From positions 1-51,455 of the forward strand of contig NZ_JAFAND010000003.1 in the NCBI RefSeq assembly GCF_019232825.1: DNA of 51,455 nucleotides. The letters are read 5' to 3'. The translations under genes were made by a program, and so were the position numbers. The stretch's first letter is position 1. Each line of letters starts with the position of its first letter. The notes under the pieces were generated by a model that was not told the origin of the DNA, did not search any database, and worked only from the letters and a program-made list of their open reading frames with translations. Below are positions 7,890-15,712 of this stretch, in pieces. Source of the DNA: Paludibacterium sp. Its GTDB lineage: Bacteria; Pseudomonadota; Gammaproteobacteria; Burkholderiales; Chromobacteriaceae.

Positions 7890-9247
7890 GAGTCCTGCCA
7901 CGTACCCTGACCGGTCAATTGCTGCTGGCGGTGGTCGTCAGCCTGATTCTGGCGCAGATCGTCGGCGCCTGGCTGTTATTGGCCGACCGCGCGCATTTCG
8001 GCAATCAATTGCGCGGCCAAAACGACGCCGAGCGGCTGGCGGGCATCGTCAGCATGCTGGAGCGCACGCCCAGCGCCGACCGCAACCGGCTGATCCGGGT
8101 ACTGAACGAGCCGGACAATCTCTTCACGCTGGCGGAAGCTTGGGGCGCACCCGAGCCCGCGACCACGGTCGATCAAGCGTTCGCCAACACCTTTCGCGAC
8201 GCGCTCGGCCTGAATCGGGCGGTTCAGGTGCTGCCGGTCGAACTGCGCTCGCCCGCGCCGCCTGGGGCGCCGCCGATGCACGGCATGGCGCATGGACGCG
8301 GACCGATGCGCATCCCCTTCCTGGTCATGCAGGCCCGGCTGACCGATGGCGCCGTGCTCACCTGGCGCCATGCCGCGCCGCCGGAGCCGCGCAACTGGCC
8401 GGCGCGCACGCTGCTGCTGTTGTGGGTGCTGGCCATCTTGGTCGCCGTGCTGGCGAGCCTGCTCGTGCGACGGCTGACGCGCCCGCTGGCGGCGCTGGCC
8501 GAGGCCGCCAGCGGGCTGGCGCGCAATCTCGATCAGCCGCCGCTGCCGGAGGGCGGGCCGCGCGAGGTGGCCCGCGCCGCCACGGCGTTCAACCACATGC
8601 AACGCGACTTGAAAAGCTATCTGGAAACCCGCTCCCAGGCATTGGCCGGCGTCTCGCACGACTTGCGCCTGCCGATCACCCGCCTGCGTTTGCGGCTGGA
8701 GCAACTGAACGACGAGGCGCTGCGTTCGCAGTGCGAAGCCGACCTCGCCGAGATGGACGCGATGATCGGCCATACCTTGGCGTTTTTACGCGCCGGACAG
8801 TGCAGCGAACCCACGGTCAAGCTCAATCTGGATGCGCTACTGGATGGATTGGCGGAGGATTTCGAGGCGCTCGGCATGACGGTCGCCCGTCACGGCGAGG
8901 CCGGCCGGCCGGTCATGGCGCGCCCGCAAGCACTGCGGCGCTGTCTGGGCAACTTGATGGAAAACGCCCGGCGCTATGCCGGCGACAAGGTCGATCTGCG
9001 CGTCGAGGCCGACGATGCCCAAGTGCACGTACTGGTCGAGGACCGGGGCCCCGGCATTCCCCTGGAGGCGCGCGACCGGGTGTTCGAGCCCTATTTCCGG
9101 CTCGAATCCTCGCGCGCCCGCACCACCGGGGGCACCGGGCTTGGCTTGGCGATCGCCCGCGCCACCGCGCGCGCCATGGGCGGCGACCTGACGCTGCACG
9201 ACCGCCCCGGCGGCGGCTTGTCGGCGCGGCTGACGTTACCCGGCTAG
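7886..9247 (+). CDS. EnvZ/CpxA-type sensor histidine kinase
   Basis: A membrane histidine kinase of 453 aa. TM1 is at about 12-32 and a periplasmic sensor runs from about 33 to 170. TM2 (LLLLWVLAILVAVLASLL) leads into a HAMP linker. The H-box GVSHDLRLPITRLRLRLEQL has His258; the N-box NLMENARRYA, G1 VEDRGPGIP and G2 GGTGLGLAIARA are intact. The GTG at 7886 is chosen because it overlaps the regulator's stop as GTGA and starts just before a good first membrane segment; an ATG at 7826 would overlap the regulator by 64 bases. The sensor loop holds a Met/His-rich stretch (MHGMAHGRGPM, about 131-141) that matches the Met/His tail of the Spy-like protein, so a metal such as copper is a candidate signal. 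Confidence 0.9.
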   Translation: MRVLPRTLTGQLLLAVVVSLILAQIVGAWLLLADRAHFGNQLRGQNDAERLAGIVSMLERTPSADRNRLIRVLNEPDNLFTLAEAWGAPEPATTVDQAFANTFRDALGLNRAVQVLPVELRSPAPPGAPPMHGMAHGRGPMRIPFLVMQARLTDGAVLTWRHAAPPEPRNWPARTLLLLWVLAILVAVLASLLVRRLTRPLAALAEAASGLARNLDQPPLPEGGPREVARAATAFNHMQRDLKSYLETRSQALAGVSHDLRLPITRLRLRLEQLNDEALRSQCEADLAEMDAMIGHTLAFLRAGQCSEPTVKLNLDALLDGLAEDFEALGMTVARHGEAGRPVMARPQALRRCLGNLMENARRYAGDKVDLRVEADDAQVHVLVEDRGPGIPLEARDRVFEPYFRLESSRARTTGGTGLGLAIARATARAMGGDLTLHDRPGGGLSARLTLPG

Positions 9248-9252
9248 CCGGC

Positions 9253-10632
9253 TCACGCTTCCTCCGCTTCGCCGGCGTCGTCCGCCGCCTCGTCGTGGCC
9301 GAGCAGGTGCGCGGCCAGCTGTTTATTGGCCTTGATGCCGAGCTTGCGCAGCTTCTCGGCACTGGTGATCAAATTGCCGCGGCCGTCGCGCAGCTTCTTC
9401 ATCGCGTCCTGCCAGGTGTCGCGCGTGCCGTCCAGCTGCTTGCCGACCTTCTCTAGGCTATCGACGAAACCGACGAACTTGTCGTACATCGCCCCGCTTT
9501 GGCGCGCGATCTCCTGCGCGTTCTGATTCTGGTACTCGTAGCGCCAGATGCTGGCCACCGTGCGCAACGTGGCCAATAGCGTGCTGGGGCCGACGATCAT
9601 GATGCGTTGCTCGAACGCCTCGTTGAACAGATTCATGTCATGTTGCACCGCCAGCAGGTAGGCGGGCTCGACCGGCACGAACATGAACACGAAATCCAGC
9701 GTATTGAGGCTATAGAGGTCTTGATAGCGCTTTTCCGACAGGGTTTTGATGTGGCTGCGCAACGCCAGGATGTGCGCCTTGAGCTCCACCTCGCGCGTGG
9801 CATCGTCTTCGGCCTTGACATAGCGCGTATAGGCATTGAGCGACACCTTGGAGTCGACCACCAGTTGCTTGCCCTCCGGCAGATCGATGATCACGTCCGG
9901 CTGATAGCGCACGGTGCCTTCGTCGCGCACCTGGATGTCGGACACCTGCACGCGGTATTCCCGTCCCTTCTGCAAGCCGGACGTTTCCAGCACCCGTTCC
10001 AGCACCATTTCGCCCCACGATCCCTGCGCCTTGCTGTTGGCGCCGGTGAGCGCGTTGGTCAGCGCCACCGCGTCCTGGTTGAGACGGGTATTGAGCGCTT
10101 GCAGGTTTTTGAGCTCGACCTCCAGCGTCAGGCGCTCTTTCGAATCCTTGTCGTAGGTATCCTGCACCTGCTTGCTGAACGCCTGAATGCGTTCGGAGAG
10201 CGGCGTGAGCAACTGGCTCAAATTGGTCTGGTTCTGCTCGGTGAAGCGCTTGCTCTTTTCTTCCAGAATATCGGTGGCCAGCGTCTTGAATTGCAGCGTC
10301 AGCGCTTCGCGCGCCTCGGCCAACAACGCCAGCTTTTCCTCATGCTGCCGGCGCTCCTGCTGCAACGTCGCCTGCATGGCGGCCAGCTCCCGTTCGCGCA
10401 GCCCCAAATGCTCGCGCAATTGCGTGAGCAAGCTGTCGCACTCCGACAGGCGCCCCATGAGATCGCGTTCGCGCGCGATCAGCGCCAGCTTCTCGCCCTC
10501 GATCGACGCCTGCGCCACGGCCGACTCGCCGCGGCCGCGCTGATACTCGGCTTCGGCCCGCGCGCGCAGCACCAACACGCCGGCGCCGCCGCCCAGCAAT
10601 AGCCCCGCCAGCAAACTCAGCAACCATTCCAT
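9253..10632 (-). CDS. rmuC: DNA recombination protein RmuC
   Basis: A 459-aa RmuC-family protein. An N-terminal membrane anchor (WLLSLLAGLLLGGGAGVLVL) is followed by a long coiled coil (about 30-180, rich in Glu, Arg and Gln). Then comes the conserved nuclease-like core with GSWGEMVLERVLETSGL, YQPDVIIDLP and QLVVDSKVSL, a PD-(D/E)xK-like pattern. RmuC limits inversion at short inverted repeats in E. coli. Its ATG follows the recJ stop directly (TAAATG), with GGAGG inside the end of recJ as ribosome site, so it is the last gene of a COG4255-recJ-rmuC operon. The acidic/alanine-rich C-terminal tail is poorly conserved. Confidence 0.93.
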   Translation of the reverse strand: MEWLLSLLAGLLLGGGAGVLVLRARAEAEYQRGRGESAVAQASIEGEKLALIARERDLMGRLSECDSLLTQLREHLGLRERELAAMQATLQQERRQHEEKLALLAEAREALTLQFKTLATDILEEKSKRFTEQNQTNLSQLLTPLSERIQAFSKQVQDTYDKDSKERLTLEVELKNLQALNTRLNQDAVALTNALTGANSKAQGSWGEMVLERVLETSGLQKGREYRVQVSDIQVRDEGTVRYQPDVIIDLPEGKQLVVDSKVSLNAYTRYVKAEDDATREVELKAHILALRSHIKTLSEKRYQDLYSLNTLDFVFMFVPVEPAYLLAVQHDMNLFNEAFEQRIMIVGPSTLLATLRTVASIWRYEYQNQNAQEIARQSGAMYDKFVGFVDSLEKVGKQLDGTRDTWQDAMKKLRDGRGNLITSAEKLRKLGIKANKQLAAHLLGHDEAADDAGEAEEA

Positions 10633-12342
10633 TTACGCCTCCTGCCTGTCGCCGGCGATCTCGCGCCAGTGCTCGATATAAATCTGCAACTCTTTGCGCC
10701 CCTGCCATTCATTGGCCACCAGCTGATAGACGGCGTCGATCTCGTCGGGCAGCCAGTCGGCATGATTGAACAACATGGCGTCAAACTCGCAGCCGAGACT
10801 GCCGAGCCGCAGTTTCAAATGCTTCTCGCCCACCACGCGTTGCTTGAGCACTTGAAAACGGTTATGGAAAGTCGGCGCCGGGAAACCCTGCCCCCAAACG
10901 CAGGCCGACAGCGATTCGGCCAAATCCAGGCAGATATCCCGCGGCGGCAGCGCGCCATCGGTCTCGATCGTGCGCGTCAGCTGCTTTTCGTCCAACAACT
11001 CGCGCGCCACCTGCTCGAAAGCCTGGCGGAAGGTATCCAACGCCGACTGATGGATGGTCAAGCCGGCCGCCATCGCATGGCCGCCGAATTTCACGATCAG
11101 CTCGGGCTCGCGCTTGTACACCAGATCGAGCGCGTCGCGCAGGTGAAACCCGGGGATCGAGCGGCCGGATCCGCGCATCTCGTCGCCATCGCCGGGCGCG
11201 AATACGATGGCCGGGCGGTGGAACCGCTCCTTGAGCCGCGCGGCGACGATGCCCACCACGCCTTGATGCCAATCCTCGCGGAAAAGCGTCAGCGTGTAGC
11301 GCGACGCCGGGTCGATGTCCGACAAATCGGCCAGCGCTTCCTCGCGCATGCCGGCCTCGATATGGCGCCGCTCGCGGTTGAGGTCGTCGAGCTGGCGCGC
11401 CAGCGGCATGGCGGCGTCCGTCGACGACGCCAGCAGGCAGGCGATGCCCAGGCTCATGTCGTCCAGCCGCCCGGCGGCATTGAGCCGCGGACCGAGCGTA
11501 AAGCCCAGGTCGAAGGTGTTGGCCTTCTGCGTGGCACGGCCGGCAACCTGAAACAACGCCGCCACGCCGGGGCTCATCCGGCCGGCGCGCATGCGTTTGA
11601 GCCCATTGCCGACCAGGATGCGGTTGTTTTGATCCAGCCGCACGACGTCGGCCACCGTGCCCAGCGCCACCAGATCGAGCAGCTCGCCCAGATTCGGCTC
11701 GCCGCCGTCGGCAAAGGCGCCGCGGTCGCGCAACTCGGCGCGCAACGCCATCAGCACGTAGAACATCACGCCGACGCCGGCCAGATGCCGCGAGGCAAAT
11801 TCGCAGCCAGGCTGATTGGGGTTGACGATCAACGCGTCCGGCAACTGGCTGCCGGGCAGATGGTGGTCGGTGATCAGCGGTTCGATGCCCAGCCGCCGCG
11901 CCGCCGCCACGCCCTCGACGCTGGCGATGCCGTTGTCGACCGTCAGAATGATGTCGGGGCGGCGCGTGGCCGCCAGCTCGACGATCTGTGGCGTCAGGCC
12001 ATAGCCGTACTCGAAGCGGTTGGGCACCAGAAAGTCGACCGTGGCGCCAAGCGCGGACAAACCCTTGATCGCCACGGCGCAAGCGGTCGCGCCATCGGCG
12101 TCGTAATCGGCCACCACCAGAATGCGCTCGTCAGCGGCAATGGCGTCGGCCAGGCGCGCGGCCATCGGCGCGATGTTCTTCAGCGACTGCCACGGCAGCA
12201 AGGCACCGAGCCCCTCCGCCAATTCTTGCGGCGCTTGGATACCGCGCGCCGCGTACAGCCGCGCAAACAACGGAGAGTAACCGCCGACGGCAAGGCTTGC
12301 GCAGGCATCGGGCGGGACGGAACGGGTCAGAATGTTATGCAT
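10633..12342 (-). CDS. recJ: Single-stranded-DNA exonuclease RecJ
   Basis: RecJ degrades single-stranded DNA 5' to 3' in RecFOR repair, mismatch repair and base-excision repair. The 569-aa protein is of usual length. The DHH core shows VVADYDADGATA, TVDNGI and LITDHHLPG (metal ligands). GFTLGPRLNAAGRLDDM and the DHHA1 motif KFGGHAMAAGLTI follow, then the OB-fold C terminus. The gene lies 7 bases downstream of the COG4255 gene and directly upstream of rmuC. Its ribosome site is weak, so coupling to the upstream gene may help. Confidence 0.96.
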   Translation of the reverse strand: MHNILTRSVPPDACASLAVGGYSPLFARLYAARGIQAPQELAEGLGALLPWQSLKNIAPMAARLADAIAADERILVVADYDADGATACAVAIKGLSALGATVDFLVPNRFEYGYGLTPQIVELAATRRPDIILTVDNGIASVEGVAAARRLGIEPLITDHHLPGSQLPDALIVNPNQPGCEFASRHLAGVGVMFYVLMALRAELRDRGAFADGGEPNLGELLDLVALGTVADVVRLDQNNRILVGNGLKRMRAGRMSPGVAALFQVAGRATQKANTFDLGFTLGPRLNAAGRLDDMSLGIACLLASSTDAAMPLARQLDDLNRERRHIEAGMREEALADLSDIDPASRYTLTLFREDWHQGVVGIVAARLKERFHRPAIVFAPGDGDEMRGSGRSIPGFHLRDALDLVYKREPELIVKFGGHAMAAGLTIHQSALDTFRQAFEQVARELLDEKQLTRTIETDGALPPRDICLDLAESLSACVWGQGFPAPTFHNRFQVLKQRVVGEKHLKLRLGSLGCEFDAMLFNHADWLPDEIDAVYQLVANEWQGRKELQIYIEHWREIAGDRQEA

Positions 12343-12349
12343 GGGTCTA

Positions 12350-13351
12350 TCAATACAATGAAGTCAGCGTCTTGGCACGACGCCAGAATTTCCACAGGTC
12401 GCGGCGCTCGACGCGCGCCTCGATCGCCCGCTCGCCGCAGGAAAGCAGGGACAGGCTGGAGAGCGTTCCTTGCCGCAACGCTTGCAACAGCGGCTGGAAC
12501 CAGTCTTGCTCCAAGGTCTGCAGGGCTTCGCGCCATCCCCAGGCATCGCGGTATTGCGCCGCGCCCAGAAGCCGGTCGAGTTCCACCCAGGCATGCGGCG
12601 GCAAACCCTCGGCGGCGAGCGCGGCAAACGACCAAGGCGCGGCCCGCGTCTCGCCGCCGCTTAGCCGCGCCAGCATGCCGTGCAGCGGCTGGTCGCTATA
12701 GAGCGCGGCGGGTTTGGACAAGGCCGGCAGCTCGCCGTCGCCCCACAGCCATAGGCTATTGATGCGCGGCTCGCCCCGAGCCTCGCGCGCCTCGTTGACC
12801 GGATGGGTGAACAGCAGCATCTGGGCTTCGTTGAGCAAACGGCTAAGCCGCAGCCCATCGGCGCCCGAGGGCAAAAAATCGTCGACGTTCTCGCCCACCA
12901 CGTCGGGCAGGCTATGAAACGCCGCCTCGACCGGCGCGGAAAGTGACAGATACCAACGCGCCGGCGCCGGCGCATGGAACGCCAGGCCATCGGCGGCAAA
13001 ATGCCGGTTGAGCGCATCGATGAGCGCATCGGCTTCCGTTTGCGAAATGGCCATCACGCCGGCGTCGGCCAACAGCGCCCGGTCGCGGTCGATCCGCCAG
13101 GTCACCGGGTCGGCCAACAGCCACAGGCCTGGCGACGCCAGGCCATCCAACTGTGCCGCGGCGCGCGCCAAGGGCAGCCGGTCGATGCCAAACGGCGCGG
13201 CAAGCCGGCGGGACAGCGGGCAAGGCGCGACCGCCAACCGCCCGCGGCCGAGCAGCGTCTCCAGGGCCGGCAGCGGCAAATCGGCGGCGACCTCGGCGCC
13301 GTCGTGGACGTCAAGCCAGCTCAAGCCGGGAATGGACAAGGTCAAATGCAT
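12350..13351 (-). CDS. COG4255/RpfE-like conserved protein (333 aa)
   Basis: A cytoplasmic conserved protein of the COG4255 group, often labelled regulatory protein or phosphoglycerate mutase-like. Related genes sit beside recJ in other proteobacteria, including rpfE in the Xanthomonas rpf region. The supporting motif is RINSLWLWGDGELP near residue 200, which resembles NSLWFWGxG in the family. Other recognisable parts are DVVGENVDDFLPSG and NEAQMLLFTHPVNEAR. No catalytic metal site of true phosphoglycerate mutases is evident, so I do not assign that activity. It is the first gene of the recJ-rmuC operon and is divergent from anmK. Confidence 0.75.
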   Translation of the reverse strand: MHLTLSIPGLSWLDVHDGAEVAADLPLPALETLLGRGRLAVAPCPLSRRLAAPFGIDRLPLARAAAQLDGLASPGLWLLADPVTWRIDRDRALLADAGVMAISQTEADALIDALNRHFAADGLAFHAPAPARWYLSLSAPVEAAFHSLPDVVGENVDDFLPSGADGLRLSRLLNEAQMLLFTHPVNEAREARGEPRINSLWLWGDGELPALSKPAALYSDQPLHGMLARLSGGETRAAPWSFAALAAEGLPPHAWVELDRLLGAAQYRDAWGWREALQTLEQDWFQPLLQALRQGTLSSLSLLSCGERAIEARVERRDLWKFWRRAKTLTSLY

Positions 13352-13484
13352 GCAGCGCCTCGTTATGCTTCATACTGGCGGATAGGGGATAAAGGGTTGC
13401 CCGCCGCAGCGGGCTTGCGTATTTTACCCATCTTTCGCATGTAATGGCCGTTTTACACAGAGGCCCGAGCCCAAAGGAGTTGTC

Positions 13485-14585
13485 ATGGAAGCGTTGTTCG
13501 TCGGCATGATGTCGGGTACCAGCCTGGACGGCGTCGATGCCGTGCTGGCGGCTTTCGATAGCCACGGCGAGTTGACCGTGCGCGCCGAACACGCGCTGCC
13601 CTACCCGGCCGACATCCGCGCCGAGGTGCTGGCGCTGCAGCAAACCGGCAACGACGAACTACGCCGCGCCGCGCGGCTCGCCAACAAACTGGCCGACCTC
13701 TACGCCCGCGCCGTCAACGCGCTTTTGGCGCAAAACGGCGTCCGCGCGGACCAGGTGCGCGCCATCGGCTGCCATGGCCAGACGATCCGCCACGCGCCGC
13801 AAGACGGCTACACGCTGCAAATCGGCAACCTGGCCCGGCTGGCCGAACAGACCGGCATCGACGTGATCGGCGACTTCCGCAGCCGCGACGTGGCGGCCGG
13901 CGGACATGGCGCGCCGCTGGTGCCGGCCTTTCACCGCGCGGTGTTCGCCCACCCGGAACGCGCCCGCGTGATCGTCAACATCGGCGGCATCAGCAACCTC
14001 ACCCTGCTGATTCCCGGCCACCCCGTCTCCGGCTTCGACTGCGGGCCGGGCAACATGCTGATGGATGCTTGGTGCCGGCGGCACATCGGCCAGCCTTTCG
14101 ACCGCGACGGCCGCTGGGCGGCGACGGGACAGATCGACGCGGCGCTGTTGGCCGCGCTATTAGCCGAACCGTTCTTCGCCGCCGCGCCGCCCAAGAGCAC
14201 CGGGCGCGACCTGTTCGACCTCCATTGGCTCGACCGCCTGCTGGCGCCGTTCGCCCCGCTGGCGCCGCAGGATGTGCAAGCCACCTTGCTCGCGCTGACC
14301 GCGGCCAGCATTGCCGACGCCATCGCGCGTCATGCCGACGCGGCCCAGGAAGTGTTCCTCTGCGGCGGCGGCGCCTTCAATCACACGCTGGTGGCGGCGC
14401 TCGGCGCGCGCCTGGCGGGCCGCCACCTCAATCAAACCGCCGCGCTCGGCCTGCCGCCGCAGCAGGTCGAGGCCGCGGCGTTTGCCTGGCTCGCGCGTCA
14501 ATGCCTGGCGCACGAGCCAGGCAACCTGCCCGAGGCCACCGGCGCCGCCGGGCCGCGCGTGCTGGGCGCGATTTATCCACGTTAA
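13485..14585 (+). CDS. anmK: Anhydro-N-acetylmuramic acid kinase AnmK
   Basis: AnmK opens the 1,6-anhydro ring of anhydro-MurNAc and phosphorylates it to MurNAc-6-P, a step in recycling the cell wall. The 366-aa protein has the ATP-phosphate signature GMMSGTSLDGVDAVL at the N terminus, AIGCHGQTIRH, NIGGISNLTLL, GPGNMLMDAWC with a catalytic Asp region, KSTGRDLFDLHWL, and FLCGGGAFNHTLV. The length matches the family. AAGGAG lies 7 bases before the ATG. It is divergent from the COG4255-recJ-rmuC operon and probably monocistronic, since a good promoter lies between it and the next gene. Confidence 0.95.
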   Translation: MEALFVGMMSGTSLDGVDAVLAAFDSHGELTVRAEHALPYPADIRAEVLALQQTGNDELRRAARLANKLADLYARAVNALLAQNGVRADQVRAIGCHGQTIRHAPQDGYTLQIGNLARLAEQTGIDVIGDFRSRDVAAGGHGAPLVPAFHRAVFAHPERARVIVNIGGISNLTLLIPGHPVSGFDCGPGNMLMDAWCRRHIGQPFDRDGRWAATGQIDAALLAALLAEPFFAAAPPKSTGRDLFDLHWLDRLLAPFAPLAPQDVQATLLALTAASIADAIARHADAAQEVFLCGGGAFNHTLVAALGARLAGRHLNQTAALGLPPQQVEAAAFAWLARQCLAHEPGNLPEATGAAGPRVLGAIYPR

Positions 14586-14620
14586 GATTCTTGATGTAGC
14601 GCGAAACCGGTCAGGGCTAT

Positions 14621-14629
14621 TGCTATAAT
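14621..14629 (+). promoter_or_regulatory. Extended -10 promoter
   Basis: TGCTATAAT is a perfect extended -10 (TG-n-TATAAT), 36 bases before the ATG at 14665. No good -35 lies 16-18 bases upstream, which is usual for extended -10 promoters. Confidence 0.6.
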
Positions 14630-14664
14630 CCGTCCGTTTTTTTGCAATCCGTTTGGAGAGTGGC

Positions 14665-15543
14665 ATGCACGACTTTAATCCGGAAGGCATGGCGGCGCTC
14701 TACCGCGCCATGATCCGGGAAGAAATCGAATCCCTGGAGTCCCGTATCAACGTGGTGGGCTTTCTGGTGTCCGACGACCCGGCGTCGGCGACCTACGCCC
14801 GCTACACCGAAGATGGCTGCAAGGACGTCGGCATCCACTTCTCGCTCACGCATCAACCGCGCGAGGCGATCGCCGACGCGATCCGCCGCGCCAATGCCGA
14901 CCCGGACGTTCACGGTATTTTCGTGTACTACCCCATTTTCGGCGATGCGCGCGACGCCGAGATCAAGGACCTGGTCGACCCTAAAAAGGACGTCGAGGGG
15001 CTAACCAGCTATTGGATGGACAAGCTCTACCGCAACGAGCGCTTCGACGACGACGCCCGCCGCCACCGCGCCATTCTGCCGTGTACGCCGCTGGCGATCC
15101 TCAAGGTGCTGGAGGCGACCGACGCCTACAGCCCGGGCGGACTGCCGTTCCGTGACCAGACCATCACGGTATTCAACCGCTCCGACGTGGTCGGCCGTCC
15201 GCTGGCCTATATGCTGGCCAACGACGGCGGCAACGTGTACTCGTTCGACGTCAATGGCGGCGAAGTCATCCGCAACGACAAAAACCCGCCCGAGCCGATC
15301 GACCGCGCCACCGCCCTGTCGCGCTCGGATATCGTCATCACCGGCGTGCCGTCGCGCCAGTTCGAAAAAATCCGCGCCGAGGAGTTGAAGCCTGGCGCGA
15401 TCTGCCTGAATTTCTCCTTCGTGAAGAACTTCGAGGACGCGGCGCGCGAGTCCGCCCGTATCTACGTGCCGCGCGTCGGCCCGCTGACGGTCGCCATGTG
15501 CCTGCGCAACGCGGCGCGGCTTTATCACAATTACCACCGCTGA
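14665..15543 (+). CDS. Methylene-tetrahydrofolate dehydrogenase, yeast MTD1 type
   Basis: A one-carbon enzyme that oxidises 5,10-methylene-THF. The 292-aa protein resembles the monofunctional NAD-dependent yeast Mtd1 more than bacterial FolD. Shared stretches as I recall the yeast protein are the VYYPIFGD region, KDVEGL, ILPCTPLAILKVLE, FNRSDVVGRPLAYMLANDG, VYSFDVN, VITGVPS and a C-terminal LRNAARL. FolD normally has the YVQLPLP and GRSxIVGxP forms, which are not seen here. The ATG at 14665 is preferred because GGAGAG lies 4 bases upstream; a TTG at 14653 is also in frame. A promoter and a terminator flank it, so it is a single-gene unit. The assignment to the MTD1 type is from remembered sequence similarity. 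Confidence 0.85.
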   Translation: MHDFNPEGMAALYRAMIREEIESLESRINVVGFLVSDDPASATYARYTEDGCKDVGIHFSLTHQPREAIADAIRRANADPDVHGIFVYYPIFGDARDAEIKDLVDPKKDVEGLTSYWMDKLYRNERFDDDARRHRAILPCTPLAILKVLEATDAYSPGGLPFRDQTITVFNRSDVVGRPLAYMLANDGGNVYSFDVNGGEVIRNDKNPPEPIDRATALSRSDIVITGVPSRQFEKIRAEELKPGAICLNFSFVKNFEDAARESARIYVPRVGPLTVAMCLRNAARLYHNYHR

Positions 15544-15555
15544 TTTGCCAGCAAG

Positions 15556-15577
15556 AGGGCGGCACAGCCGCCCTTTC
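15556..15577 (+). terminator. Intrinsic terminator of the MTD1-type gene
   Basis: AGGGCGGC (15556-15563) pairs with GCCGCCCT (15567-15574) around a 3-base loop, followed by TTCCCT. It lies 13 bases after the stop codon. Confidence 0.75.
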
Positions 15578-15653
15578 CCTCCCCTTTGCGCTATTGTTTG
15601 CCTCGCAATCCGATTTTTCGCGTTATTCTTATTGCGTTAACTTGCGGAAAAGG

Positions 15654-15682
15654 TTTCAGCATTGTTTGCGCGCGCTTATAAT
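15654..15682 (+). promoter_or_regulatory. Candidate ftsK promoter
   Basis: TATAAT (15677-15682) lies 30 bases before the ftsK ATG. A weak -35 (TTTCAG, 15654-15659) is 17 bases upstream. The perfect -10 in AT-rich sequence after a terminator supports the call. Confidence 0.5.
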
Positions 15683-15712
15683 TCCCGGCTGTCATTGGTT
15701 GTTTAAAAGGCT

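Noticed and set aside
10669-12762. 697-codon plus-strand open frame opposite recJ
   Set aside because: Antisense to recJ, which has all DHH motifs. The product is low-complexity Arg/Gln/His and is explained by high GC in a shadow frame.
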